The notes beneath the pieces were generated by a model. The model did not search any database. It worked only from the letters and a program-made list of their open reading frames with translations, and was not told where the DNA came from. A DNA stretch of 64,000 bases. It comes from WHSW01 sp963722175. Its GTDB lineage: Bacteria > Actinomycetota > Thermoleophilia > Solirubrobacterales > 70-9. Both the position numbers and the translations under genes were made by a program. Each line of letters starts with the position of its first letter. Position 1 is the stretch's first letter. The stretch is from positions 262,020-326,019 of the forward strand of contig CAVRKA010000001.1 of the NCBI GenBank assembly GCA_963722175.1, in the 5' to 3' direction. Of the stretch, positions 7,626-16,595 are shown piece by piece.

Positions 7626-9704
7626 GTGACCGATTTCCTGACCGACTACGGCGTCTTGATCGCGCTCGTCTGCGCCGGCGCCGCGGTGCTCTACGGAGCG
7701 CTCGTGACCCAGCGGCTGCTCAACCGCTCCGCCGGGAACGAGCGGATGCAGGAGATCTCCGGCGCCGTCCAGGAGGGCGCCAAGGCCTACCTCAACCGCC
7801 AGTACACGATCATCGCCATGGTCGCCGTCCCGCTCGCGGTCCTCATCGCGATTCTCCAGGACGTGCCGACCGGGATCGGGTTCGTGATCGGCGGCGTGCT
7901 GTCCGGCGCGGCGGGCTTCATCGGCATGAACGTCTCGGTACGCGCCAACGCCCGGGTCGCCGAGGCGGCCCGCGGCGGGGTGCCGCCGGCGCTCGACGTC
8001 GCCTTCAAGGGCGGCTCGGTCACCGGCCTGCTGGTCGTCGGCCTCGCCCTGCTCGGCGTCGCGGGCTACTTCGGGATCCTGGTCCTCACCGACCACACCG
8101 ACAAGGAAGCGATCGACGCGCTGATCGGGCTCGGCTTCGGCGGCTCGCTGATCTCCGTCTTCGCCCGTCTCGGCGGCGGCATCTTCACCAAGGCCGCCGA
8201 CGTCGGCGCCGACCTGGTCGGCAAGGTCGAGGCCGGGATCCCCGAGGACGACCCGCGCAACCCCGCGGTGATCGCCGACAACGTCGGCGACAACGTCGGC
8301 GACTGCGCCGGGATGGCGGCCGACCTGTTCGAGACCTACGCCGTGACCACGGTCGCGGTGATGCTGCTCGGCGTGCTCACCTTCTCCGCCGACTTCGCCC
8401 GCGAGGTGGCGCTCTACCCGCTGGTTCTGGGCGCGGTCGCGATCCTCGCCTCGATCGTCGGCGCCCTGGCGGTGCGGACGACGACCGACCGGGTCGAGGG
8501 CGCGCTCTATCGCGGCCTGATCATCTCGGCGGTTATCTGCGCGGCGCTCTTCTATCCGATCACCGACTGGCTGATGAGCGATCCGCTCTCGCTCGGGATC
8601 GAGGATCCGGGCAGCGCCCTGTTCGGCGCCTCGGTCACCGACCTCTGGTTCTGCGCCCTGATCGGGCTCGTCGTCACCGGTGGCCTGTTCGTGATCACCG
8701 ACTACTACACCTCGACCCGCTTCCGCCCGGTGAAGACGATCAGCCAGGCGTCGATCACCGGCCACGCGACCAACATCATCCAGGGCCTCGCCCAGGGCTT
8801 CCAGTCGGCGGTCGCCCCGGCGCTCCTGATCGCGCTCGCGATCTTCGGCGCCAACGAGCTCGCCGGCATCTACGGGATCGCGGTCGCGGTCACCGCGCAG
8901 CTCTCGCTCTGCGGCCTGATCGTCGCGCTCGACGCCTTCGGGCCGATCACCGACAACGCGGGCGGGATCGCCGAGATGGCCGATCTGCCCGAGGACGTTC
9001 GCAACGTCACCGACCCGCTCGATGCGGTCGGCAACACGACCAAGGCCGTCACCAAGGGCTACGCGATCGGCTCGGCCGCGCTCGCCGCTCTGGTCCTGTT
9101 CGCCGCCTTCCAGATCGAGCTTGGAGAAGAGGAGGGCGGCGTCGGCCTCCAGTTCCTGATCTCCGACCCGGCGGTGCTGATCGGCCTGCTGATCGGCGGG
9201 ATGATGGTCTATCTGTTCGTGGCCTTCGCGATCGAGGCCGTCGGGCGTGCCGGCGGCGAGGTCGTCGAGCAGGTCCGGACCCAGTTCCGCGAGCACCCGG
9301 GGATCATGGAGGGGACCGAGAAGCCCGACTACGGCAAGACGGTCGGGATCGTCACCGCCGCGGCCCAGCGGGAGATGATCCTGCCCTCGCTGATCCCGAT
9401 CATCATTCCGGTGCTCGTCGGGATCATCAGCGTCAAGGCGCTCGGCGGCCTGCTGATCGGGGTGATCGTCGTCGGGCTGTTCGTCGCCCTCTCGATGACC
9501 GCGGGCGGCGGCGCCTGGGACAACGCGAAGAAGCTGATCGAGGACGGCGCCTTCGGCGGCAAGGGCTCAGAGGCCCACGCCGCTTCGGTGACCGGCGACA
9601 CGGTCGGCGATCCCTACAAGGACACCGCCGGCCCGGCGATCAACCCGATGATCAAGGTCGCGAACATCGTCGCGATCCTGATCATCCCGATCGTCCACTT
9701 CTAA
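7626..9704 (+). CDS. hppA: K+-insensitive proton-translocating membrane pyrophosphatase
   Basis: The 692-residue integral membrane protein has about 16 hydrophobic segments. It couples PPi hydrolysis to outward H+ pumping. The catalytic region is intact: KAADVGADLVGKVE, DDPRNPAVIADNVGDNVGD, and the C-terminal DNAKK and DTVGDPYKDTAGPA. The GNTTKA motif (Lys where K+-dependent enzymes have Ala) marks the K+-independent subclass. The GTG start has a good GGAGG 7 nt upstream. It is a single gene with its own leader hairpin and a weak terminator downstream. Confidence 0.96.
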   Translation: MTDFLTDYGVLIALVCAGAAVLYGALVTQRLLNRSAGNERMQEISGAVQEGAKAYLNRQYTIIAMVAVPLAVLIAILQDVPTGIGFVIGGVLSGAAGFIGMNVSVRANARVAEAARGGVPPALDVAFKGGSVTGLLVVGLALLGVAGYFGILVLTDHTDKEAIDALIGLGFGGSLISVFARLGGGIFTKAADVGADLVGKVEAGIPEDDPRNPAVIADNVGDNVGDCAGMAADLFETYAVTTVAVMLLGVLTFSADFAREVALYPLVLGAVAILASIVGALAVRTTTDRVEGALYRGLIISAVICAALFYPITDWLMSDPLSLGIEDPGSALFGASVTDLWFCALIGLVVTGGLFVITDYYTSTRFRPVKTISQASITGHATNIIQGLAQGFQSAVAPALLIALAIFGANELAGIYGIAVAVTAQLSLCGLIVALDAFGPITDNAGGIAEMADLPEDVRNVTDPLDAVGNTTKAVTKGYAIGSAALAALVLFAAFQIELGEEEGGVGLQFLISDPAVLIGLLIGGMMVYLFVAFAIEAVGRAGGEVVEQVRTQFREHPGIMEGTEKPDYGKTVGIVTAAAQREMILPSLIPIIIPVLVGIISVKALGGLLIGVIVVGLFVALSMTAGGGAWDNAKKLIEDGAFGGKGSEAHAASVTGDTVGDPYKDTAGPAINPMIKVANIVAILIIPIVHF

Positions 9705-9734
9705 GCCTGAATTCACGCTGATCCGCGGGAAAGC

Positions 9735-9756
9735 CGCAGACGAACTGCGCGTTTTT
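9735..9756 (+). terminator. Possible intrinsic terminator of hppA
   Basis: CGCAG, loop ACGAA, CTGCG, then CGTTTTT. The stem is only 5 bp, but the T-run and its place 30 bp after the hppA stop support a terminator. Confidence 0.5.
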
Positions 9757-9868
9757 GCGTATTGACGGGAACCCGCGAGCATGCGAGGGTTGGCTGGTCC
9801 GTCCATTGAGGGTTGTTGGTCCTGCTGCGGAGGTGGGCTTCAACGTGGTCGAAAGGCAGGGACGCTCC

Positions 9869-12238
9869 ATGCATCGCGTAGCTCTGGTGGTGATCGCGGC
9901 CGGTCTCACGTTGGCCGGCTCGTCGTCGGTTGCCGCCGCGGCGCCGCTGTCGTGGTCTGACGGCGTTCCGCTGGCCGCCCTCAATGGTGGGGTCGAGCGC
10001 TTGAACGCGGTCGCGTGCCCGGCGGTGGACCAGTGCACCGCGGTCGACCAGGTCGGCCAGCAGGTGACCTTCGACCCGACCGCGCCGGGCAGCCCGGTCC
10101 CCACGACGGTCAGCCCCGGCGGCTTCCTCAACGGGATCGCGTGCCCATCGGCGAGCCAGTGCACGGCCGTCGGCGGCGGCGGTGTCCAAGTCACCTTCAA
10201 TCCGACCGCGCCCGGCAATCCGACGCCCGTCCAGATCGACACGGCCTTCAACCACGTCCTCAACGCGGTGGCGTGTCCGTCGACAACCCAATGCACGGCC
10301 GTCGACAACTTCGGCTTTCAGCTCACCTTCAACCCGTCCGCGCCGGCGACGCCGGCGACGCACACGACGCTCGCGTTCGCCGAATCCTTCAGCGCGATCG
10401 CCTGCCCGGCGGCCGGCCAATGCACCGCGGTCAGCGACAGCGGCAATGAGGTGACCTTCAACCCGACGTCGCCGGGCACCCCGACGCCGGTCGAGGTCAG
10501 CCCCAACGACCTCTTGGGGATCGCGTGTCCATCGGCGACGCAGTGCACAGGCGTCGACGACGGCGGCGGAGCGGTGACCTTCAACCCGAATGCCCCGGGT
10601 ACCCCAGCCGTGGCACCCGTCGATACCAATGCGCTCCACGCCGTGGCCTGCCCGTCGACAGGCCAGTGCACCGCGGTCAACGGACGAGACCAGCAGGTGA
10701 CGTTCAACCCGACAGCGCCCGGAACGCCGACACCCACCTCGATCATGGTCGGCACCGAGCCGGTGTACGGGGTCGCGTGCCCGTCGACCAGCCAATGCAC
10801 GGCCGTCGAGTCGAGCGGCGAGCAGGCGACCTTCGATCCGACCGCCCCCCCAGGCACGCCGGCCGCTACCCAGGTCGGCCGCGGCATGATCCTCTACGGC
10901 GTCGCGTGCCCCTCGCCGAGCCAGTGCACGGCGGTCGACGCTGCCGCGCGTCAGGTGACGTTCGACCCGGCGGCGCCAGGCATCCCGACGCCAACCCTTG
11001 TCGGGGACGACGAGCAGGAACTGCGCGCGATTGCCTGTCCGGCAACCACTCAATGCACAGCGGTCGATCGCGCCGGCAAGCAGGTGACGTTCAACCCGAC
11101 GTCGCCAGGTACCCCGATGCCGACGACGATCGACGGCACCAGCACTCTGCGCGCGGTCGCCTGCCCCTCGGTCAATCAGTGCACCGCCGTCGACCACGTC
11201 GGCAAGCAGGTGACGTTCAATCCGACGTCGCCAGGTAGCCCGACGCCGACCACGATCGACGCCGGTCACATGTTGAACGCGGTGGCCTGCCCGGCGACCA
11301 ATCAATGCACGGCCGTCGATGACGCCGGCCGGCAGGTGACCTTCAACCCGGCCGGCCCGGGCAGCCCGACCCCGACCACGGTCGACGGCACCCGCGCCAT
11401 GAACGGGGTCGCATGCCCGTCGACGACTCAGTGCACGGCGGTTGATGGCACCGGCCGCCGGGTGACCTTCAACCCGACGACGCCCGGCAGCCCGACGCCG
11501 GTGTTCACGCCCGGCACCGGCGGCATGCTGGCCGTTGCCTGCCCGTCGACCAGCCACTGCGTCGCCGTCACCAGTGGCGGGCGTGTGATCGAGGGAGACC
11601 CGGCGGCAACCGGTGCTTGGACGACGATCGTGCCGGTTGCCGGGGCCAACTCGCTCTTTGGCATCGCCTGCACCTCGAGTTCGCAGTGCGTGACCGTGGA
11701 CCGGGTCGGCTACGGGTTCGTGGGCAGCGGTGGTGGTGGCGGCCCGGTCCCGGTGAACAGCTCGCCGCCGTCGATCTCCGGTTCGGCGAGCGAAGGCGCG
11801 ACCTTGACCGAAACGCACGGTTCGTGGTCGAACAGCCCCACCAGCCACGCGCATCAGTGGCAGCGCTGCGACGGTTCGGGCGCCTCCTGTGTTGCTATCG
11901 CAGGTGCGACCGCACAAACGTACGTGCCCACCGCGGCCGACGTCGGTTCGACGATTCGGGTGCAGGAGACGGCCAGCAACGCATCTGGCGCGGGCGCCCC
12001 CGCGACCTCGACGGCGACCGCCGCGGTGGTGGCGTCGGCTACGCCCCCACCGGCCGAACCACCCCCGCCCGGCGACGGCGCCGAGAACGCCGCCTGCAAG
12101 AAGGCCGAGGACAAGCTTGCCAAGGTGAAGAAGAAGCTGAAACGGCTGAAGCGAGAGGATGCCCCGAGGGCCGCGATCAAGAAGGCCAAGAAGAAGCTGA
12201 AGAAGGCGAAGAAAGGCGTGGAGGCAGCATGCGAGTAG
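9869..12238 (+). CDS. Secreted 14-repeat protein with Ig-like domain and Lys-rich tail
   Basis: This 789-residue protein has a signal peptide (HRVALVVIAAGLTLAG, cleavage near SVAAAA). About 14 tandem units of roughly 40 residues follow, each built on VACPSTTQCTAVD then G.QVTFNP.APG.PTPT. Each unit has two Cys, suggesting a disulfide-pinned blade of a beta-propeller-like or solenoid array. The last two units are divergent. After a Gly-rich linker comes a domain with GSWSNSPTSHAHQWQRC, an Ig/Big-like module common in this lineage, and then a Lys/Ala helix with two terminal Cys. The start at 9869 is chosen for the signal peptide. The function is unknown; surface adhesion is a guess. Confidence 0.82.
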   Translation: MHRVALVVIAAGLTLAGSSSVAAAAPLSWSDGVPLAALNGGVERLNAVACPAVDQCTAVDQVGQQVTFDPTAPGSPVPTTVSPGGFLNGIACPSASQCTAVGGGGVQVTFNPTAPGNPTPVQIDTAFNHVLNAVACPSTTQCTAVDNFGFQLTFNPSAPATPATHTTLAFAESFSAIACPAAGQCTAVSDSGNEVTFNPTSPGTPTPVEVSPNDLLGIACPSATQCTGVDDGGGAVTFNPNAPGTPAVAPVDTNALHAVACPSTGQCTAVNGRDQQVTFNPTAPGTPTPTSIMVGTEPVYGVACPSTSQCTAVESSGEQATFDPTAPPGTPAATQVGRGMILYGVACPSPSQCTAVDAAARQVTFDPAAPGIPTPTLVGDDEQELRAIACPATTQCTAVDRAGKQVTFNPTSPGTPMPTTIDGTSTLRAVACPSVNQCTAVDHVGKQVTFNPTSPGSPTPTTIDAGHMLNAVACPATNQCTAVDDAGRQVTFNPAGPGSPTPTTVDGTRAMNGVACPSTTQCTAVDGTGRRVTFNPTTPGSPTPVFTPGTGGMLAVACPSTSHCVAVTSGGRVIEGDPAATGAWTTIVPVAGANSLFGIACTSSSQCVTVDRVGYGFVGSGGGGGPVPVNSSPPSISGSASEGATLTETHGSWSNSPTSHAHQWQRCDGSGASCVAIAGATAQTYVPTAADVGSTIRVQETASNASGAGAPATSTATAAVVASATPPPAEPPPPGDGAENAACKKAEDKLAKVKKKLKRLKREDAPRAAIKKAKKKLKKAKKGVEAACE

Positions 12239-12604
12239 CGACGTTTTCTCGGGACCTTGATCGTGATCGCGGTGCTGCCGCTAGCCGCGCAGGCCTGCAC
12301 GATCACCCGGGATGGGCAGCTCAGCGATCGCTGGTTCGAACTGCAGCCGAACGGACCCGGCACGGGTGACGACGGCTACAACTGGAGCCCGGAGCGCTAC
12401 CCCGACGTCAACGACGACGTCTGCATCCCCGCCGGGCCCGCGATCCAGCCCACGACGCGGCAGGTGACCACGAACACCCCCGACATGCGCAGCTTGACGA
12501 TCGCGCAGGGGCCAGCCTGACCGTGTCGGACGTCCAGGTGATCGTCCGCCAGGACTCCACCAACGCCGGCACCCTCAACATGGCGCCGCTCGCGGGAAAC
12601 CAGC
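12229..12604 (+). pseudogene. Frameshifted remnant of a secreted protein
   Basis: The ATG at 12229 gives MRVATF, then the frame breaks. Removing one T from TTTT at 12244-12247 restores a signal peptide (LGTLIVIAVLPLAAQA). The reading then runs through SDRWFELQPNG and PDMRSLTIAQG until a second break at the G run 12508-12511. One extra G restores ASLTVSDVQVIV. The product loses similarity and stops making sense near 12604, where it meets the antisense phosphoribosyltransferase fragment. The Trp-rich start and SLTIAQGASLTV suggest a cell-surface beta-helix type protein. It overlaps the previous gene by 10 bp. Confidence 0.6.
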
Positions 12605-12970
12605 TCAACTGTGCCGAGAGGGAGTCCCGGTCAACGTCCGGTACGCCCACGGCGCCGACTCGTCGCCGCCCGGGAGTGCCGCCACCGTTATGACCTCGCC
12701 GCCGGCGCCGCGGACGGCGTCACACGTCTCGCGCACGGACTCGCCCGTGTTCACGGCGTCGTCGACGACCAGGATCCGCTTGCCGCGCACCGCGGCGTCG
12801 TAGCCGCGCTCAGCACGAAGGGCGGCCGCAGCGGACCACCGCCGGCGACGGCAGCGCCTGGGGTCGTAGCCGTGCTCCTTGCCGTGACGAAGTGGGTCGT
12901 CCTCCAGCAGCGCGCCCGCCTCGCGCAGGATGGCCTGCGTGCGTGCGGCGCTGTCGGCGGCGGCGCTCAG
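12605..12970 (-). pseudogene. Truncated orotate phosphoribosyltransferase-like fragment
   Basis: The minus frame immediately downstream of the glyoxalase-like gene's stop encodes ARTQAILREAGALLEDD, an OPRT-like N-terminus. A scrambled Arg-rich stretch follows, then GYDAAVRGKRILVVDDAVNTG, which contains the PRPP-binding motif, and ESVRETCDAVRGAGGEVI. The segment normally between these blocks is missing, and the C-terminus is cut after VITVAALPGG. At about 121 codons it is well short of a full enzyme (about 180 or more), and the only start is a CTG at 12970. It is read as a decayed pyrE-family gene. Confidence 0.65.
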
Positions 12971-12976
12971 AATCGC

Positions 12977-13360
12977 TTAGGACGGATCGCTCTCGATCAG
13001 CTCGATCCGGTAGCCGTCGGGATCGCGGACGAAGCAGAGCCGTGAGCCGCCCTCGCGAACCGTATAGGGCGGCTTCTCGGGCTCGATCCCGAGCTCGGCG
13101 AGGCGCTCGAGCGTGGCGTCGAGGTCGTCGGCGGTGATCGCGATGTGGCCGTAGCCAGTGCCGATCTCGTAGGCCTCCGTGCGGTCGTGGTTGTGGGTGA
13201 GCTCGAGCCGCGCGCCGTCGCCGGGTAGGCCCATGAACAGGTTGGTGGCCTCGTCGCGGATCGGCACCCGCCGGAGCTCCTCGAAGCCGAGCTTCTCGTA
13301 GAACTCCGCCGAGCGGTCGAGGTCGAGGACGCGGTAGCAGGTGTGGATGAGCTCGCTCAT
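12977..13360 (-). CDS. VOC-family glyoxalase I-like protein
   Basis: The 127-residue two-module betaalphabetabetabeta protein carries HTCYRVLDLDRSAEFYEKLG, LELTHNHD, GYGHIAITADD and RDPDGYRIELIE. The expected metal ligands of lactoylglutathione lyase (His near the N-terminus, Glu in LEL, His in GHIA, Glu in IELIE) are all present. Glyoxalase I detoxifies methylglyoxal as its thiol adduct; in an actinobacterium the thiol may not be glutathione. It is monocistronic and divergent from the hydroxy-acid oxidase gene across 41 bp. Confidence 0.87.
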   Translation of the reverse strand: MSELIHTCYRVLDLDRSAEFYEKLGFEELRRVPIRDEATNLFMGLPGDGARLELTHNHDRTEAYEIGTGYGHIAITADDLDATLERLAELGIEPEKPPYTVREGGSRLCFVRDPDGYRIELIESDPS

Positions 13361-13401
13361 GGCCTCAGGCTATCGACGCATACGCTTATAGTCGCCGCCC
13401 G

Positions 13402-14484
13402 ATGCCGGACCCGCAGCCGATCAACGTCGCCGACTACGAGCGGCTAGCGGCCGAGCGGCTGGAGCCCGGCGTGCACGGCTACTTCGCCGGCGGCGCGGGC
13501 GACGAGCGCACCCTGCGCGAGAACGTCGCCGCCTACGGGTGCCGCACCCTGCACCCGCGGGTCCTGGTCGACGTCGGCGAGGTGAGCACGCGGACGACCG
13601 TGCTCGGGACCGAGGTCTCGATGCCGCTGCTGGTCGCCCCGGTTGCCTTCCAGCGGCTGGTCCATCCCGAGGGCGAGGTGGCGATGGCGCGGGCCGCGGC
13701 CGCGGCCGGGACGGTCATGTGCCTGTCGACGATCGCGACCTCACATCCGGCCGAGATCGCCGCCGAGGCGCCGCCGGCGCCGCGCTGGTTCCAGCTCTAT
13801 TGCTTCCGCGACCGCGGCGTGACCAGGGCGCTCATCGACGAGGCGGTCGACTCCGGCTTCGAGGCGATTGCGCTGACCGTCGACGCGCCCCGCGCCGGGC
13901 GGCGCGAGCGCGACTTCCGCACCGGCTTCGTGGTCCCGCCCGGCGTCACCGCACCGGCGGTCGCCGCGGCGGTTGGCTCCGACCGGCCGATCACCGTCCA
14001 GGAGGTGTTCGACCTCGTCGACCCGACCCTGACCTGGGAGGACCTCGAGGCGTTGGCGTCGGACTGCTCGCTGCCGATCGTGCTCAAGGGGATCCAGACC
14101 GGGGCGGACGCGGCGCTTGCGGTCGAGCACGGTGCCGCCGGGGTGATCGTCTCCAACCACGGCGGGCGACAGCTCGACTGCGTCCCGGCGACGATCGACA
14201 TCCTGCCCGAGGTCGTCGACGCGGTCGGCGACGGCTGCGAGGTCCTGATCGACGGCGGCGTCCGCCGCGGCACCGACGTGCTGATCGCGCTTGCGCTCGG
14301 GGCACGGGCGGTGCTCGTCGGCCGCCCGGCGCTCTGGGGGCTGGCCGTCGGCGGCGAGGAGGGGGCGCGCGACGTGCTCGAGTTGCTGCGCTCGGAGATC
14401 GAGCTGGGGATGGTTCTGCTCGGCTGCCCGTCGCCGGATCGGATCGGCTCTGAGCACGTCCGCAGCGGGCCTAGACTCGCCTGA
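13402..14484 (+). CDS. FMN-dependent alpha-hydroxy-acid oxidase/dehydrogenase
   Basis: The 360-residue TIM-barrel flavoenzyme of the LldD/glycolate oxidase family oxidises 2-hydroxy acids to 2-keto acids. It carries FAGGAGDERTLREN, LLVAPVAFQRLVHPEGEVA, VLKGIQTGADAALA, the catalytic VSNHGGRQLD and IDGGVRRGTDVLIALALGA. There is no signal or membrane segment, so it should be cytosolic. The substrate (lactate, glycolate or longer) cannot be told. Six bp separate it from the permease operon, so it may be its first gene. Confidence 0.9.
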   Translation: MPDPQPINVADYERLAAERLEPGVHGYFAGGAGDERTLRENVAAYGCRTLHPRVLVDVGEVSTRTTVLGTEVSMPLLVAPVAFQRLVHPEGEVAMARAAAAAGTVMCLSTIATSHPAEIAAEAPPAPRWFQLYCFRDRGVTRALIDEAVDSGFEAIALTVDAPRAGRRERDFRTGFVVPPGVTAPAVAAAVGSDRPITVQEVFDLVDPTLTWEDLEALASDCSLPIVLKGIQTGADAALAVEHGAAGVIVSNHGGRQLDCVPATIDILPEVVDAVGDGCEVLIDGGVRRGTDVLIALALGARAVLVGRPALWGLAVGGEEGARDVLELLRSEIELGMVLLGCPSPDRIGSEHVRSGPRLA

Positions 14485-14490
14485 GCACCA

Positions 14491-16389
14491 ATGGCTGAGA
14501 GGCATCCACGCGAAGCTGCGCTGAGACGCGTCCACGGGTCGAGCGCGTTGTTCGCAGCCGCGTACGGCAACGTCGGCTCGTCGATCTACTACGCGCTCGG
14601 GTTGGTCGCGTTCTACGCGCTCGGCCTCACCCCGGTCACGTTCGTGATCGCCGGTGTGATCTTCGCCTTCACCGCCGCGACCTACGTCGAGGCGACGGTC
14701 CTCTATCCCGAGGCCGGCGGCTCGTCGAGCTTCGCCCGCCGCGCGTTCAACGAGTTCGCGTCGTTCCTCGCCGGGTGGGCCCAGATGCTCACCTACATCG
14801 TCACGATCGCGATCTCGGCCTTCTTCGTTCCCCACTACCTGGCGGTATTCTGGGAACCGCTCGGTCACGGCCCCGGCGACGTCATCTTCGGGATCGGCCT
14901 CGTTGCCCTGCTCGCGCTGCTCAACATCAAGGGGACCGAGGAGTCGGCGCGGCTCAACCTGGTGCTCGCGGTCGCCGACCTTGCGACGCAGATCGTCCTG
15001 GTCGCCATTGGCCTCTTCCTGGTCTTCAACCCGGACCTGCTCGTCAACCAGGTCGAGCTCGGCAGCGCGCCCACCTGGGGGGACTTCGCGCTCGGGATCG
15101 CGGTGGGGATGGTCGCGTACACCGGGATCGAGACGATCTCGAACATGTCCGAGGAGGCGCGCGAGTCGTGGCGCACCGTTCCGCGAGGCACGGGGCTGGT
15201 GGTGGTCGCCGTGGTCGGGCTCTACGCGCTGCTGCCGATGATCGCGCTCTCGGCGATGCCGGTGACGCAGGGCGCGGACGGCGGCTTCACGACCGAGCTG
15301 GCGACGACCTTCAAGGACGACCCGGTGCTCGGGATCGTCGAGAACATCGGCCTCAGCGCCGGGCTCACCGATGTCCTGCGGGTCTATGTCGGCGTGCTTG
15401 CGGCGGTGATCCTGCTGATCGCCACCAACGCCGCCCTGATCGGGCTCTCGCGACTCACCTTCTCGATGGGCCAGCATCGCCAGCTCCCGGAGATGTTGCG
15501 CGCGATCCACCCGCGCTTCAAGACGCCCTACATCGCGATCATCGTCTTCTCGATCGTTGCCGCGATCGTGATGGCGCCGGGGGAGACGAACTTCCTGGGC
15601 GCGATCTACGCCTTCGGGGCGACGCTCTCGTTCACCGTCGCCCACGTCTCCCTGATCTGGCTGCGCAAGCTCAGACCGCTGGCCGAGCGCCCGAAGGCGC
15701 CCGACGGTACGCCGCTGTGGCACTCGCCCGGCACGTTGCGCGTGTTCGGGTTCGACCTCCCGGTGCTCGCCGTGCTTGGCGGCCTCGGCACCTTCGGCGC
15801 CTTCGTCGTCGCGATGGTGCTCGACCCCGTGGTGCTCGCGACCGGCGGCGGGTGGATGATCGCCGGGACGCTGCTCTACATCGGCTACCGGCGCTTCAAG
15901 GGCCTGCCGCTGACCGAGACGATCAAGGTCGAGACGCTGACCCCGCTCGGCGTCGAGGAGGTCGAGTATCAGTCCATCCTGGTCGCGTTCAGCGACGAGG
16001 ACCCGTTCTCGGAGGAGACCGTCGCGACCGCGAAGGCGCTGGCGGCCCGACGCCGTCGCGCGATCCACGTCCTCTCGCTTGTCACCGTCCCGGCCAACCT
16101 GCCGCTTGATGCCCAGCTCGACGGACGCGAGCTCGGCGCGAAGACGAAGCTCGAGCAGGCGAAGCTGATCGGTGGCCAGCGGGTCAGCGGGCACCTCGAG
16201 CACGTCCGTCTCGGCCAGGCGGGCAAGGCGATCGTCGAGGAAGCGAAGGCGATCAACGCGGCCGCGATCGTGATGCCGCTGCGCTATCGCGGCGGTGAGC
16301 CGCTGTACGGGAAGACGCTGCAGACCGTGCTCGCGAAGCGGCCCTGCCGGGTGATCATCGCCGCCAATCCGGCCGAGGCGGCGGCGTGA
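14491..16389 (+). CDS. APC-superfamily permease with C-terminal universal-stress domain (1)
   Basis: The 632-residue protein has about 12 hydrophobic segments beginning AAYGNVGSSIYYALGL, and PEAGGSSSFARRAFNEF is a typical APC loop. From about residue 490 a soluble UspA-like domain follows (YQSILVAFSDEDPFSEETV and later GKAIVEEAKAINAAAIVMP). This APC-plus-Usp layout is that of amino-acid permeases and also of the K+ importer KimA. Two TrkA/RCK genes follow in the same operon, so K+ or another cation is a real alternative to amino acids. It overlaps the next gene by 4 bp. Confidence 0.85.
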   Translation: MAERHPREAALRRVHGSSALFAAAYGNVGSSIYYALGLVAFYALGLTPVTFVIAGVIFAFTAATYVEATVLYPEAGGSSSFARRAFNEFASFLAGWAQMLTYIVTIAISAFFVPHYLAVFWEPLGHGPGDVIFGIGLVALLALLNIKGTEESARLNLVLAVADLATQIVLVAIGLFLVFNPDLLVNQVELGSAPTWGDFALGIAVGMVAYTGIETISNMSEEARESWRTVPRGTGLVVVAVVGLYALLPMIALSAMPVTQGADGGFTTELATTFKDDPVLGIVENIGLSAGLTDVLRVYVGVLAAVILLIATNAALIGLSRLTFSMGQHRQLPEMLRAIHPRFKTPYIAIIVFSIVAAIVMAPGETNFLGAIYAFGATLSFTVAHVSLIWLRKLRPLAERPKAPDGTPLWHSPGTLRVFGFDLPVLAVLGGLGTFGAFVVAMVLDPVVLATGGGWMIAGTLLYIGYRRFKGLPLTETIKVETLTPLGVEEVEYQSILVAFSDEDPFSEETVATAKALAARRRRAIHVLSLVTVPANLPLDAQLDGRELGAKTKLEQAKLIGGQRVSGHLEHVRLGQAGKAIVEEAKAINAAAIVMPLRYRGGEPLYGKTLQTVLAKRPCRVIIAANPAEAAA

Positions 16390-16595
16390 GCCCGGCGCCG
16401 CCGCCCGACGAGGTCTATCGCGGGGTCACGCGGGCGTTCGCCGTCGTGATCACCGGCTTCGGGATCGCGATCATCGTCGTCACGCTCGCCAACGGCGGCA
16501 CCGCGGGTTCGGGCGGGATCTGGCTCGGGCTCGTGTTCACGGGCCTCGGCCTCGGTCGCCTCTACCTCGCGCTGCGGAGGGAGAAGGAGGAATGA
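16386..16595 (+). CDS. Two-helix small membrane protein
   Basis: This 69-residue protein has a GTG start overlapping the upstream permease (GTGA). It has two hydrophobic helices (AFAVVITGFGIAIIVVTLA and IWLGLVFTGLGLGRLYLAL) and a charged tail RREKEE. It is sandwiched with 4-bp overlaps between two APC-Usp permeases and could be a small accessory subunit. No family is recognised. Confidence 0.75.
   Translation: MSPAPPPDEVYRGVTRAFAVVITGFGIAIIVVTLANGGTAGSGGIWLGLVFTGLGLGRLYLALRREKEE

Noticed and set aside
7611..9296. Long minus-strand frame over hppA
   Set aside because: An Asp/Glu/Arg/Gly-rich shadow of a clearly identified pyrophosphatase; GC bias keeps the frame open.
9900..11700. Regular DNA repeats considered as a CRISPR array
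   Set aside because: Repeats are coding, unevenly diverged, about 120 bp long without constant spacers, and no cas gene is near.
9713..11917. 734-codon open frame on the minus strand
   Set aside because: It is antisense to the 14-repeat protein; Arg/Gly-rich composition and periodicity mirror the repeats. No RBS or motif.
13741..16203. 820-codon minus-strand frame
   Set aside because: Antisense to the hydroxy-acid oxidase and the first permease, both of which have full family motifs.
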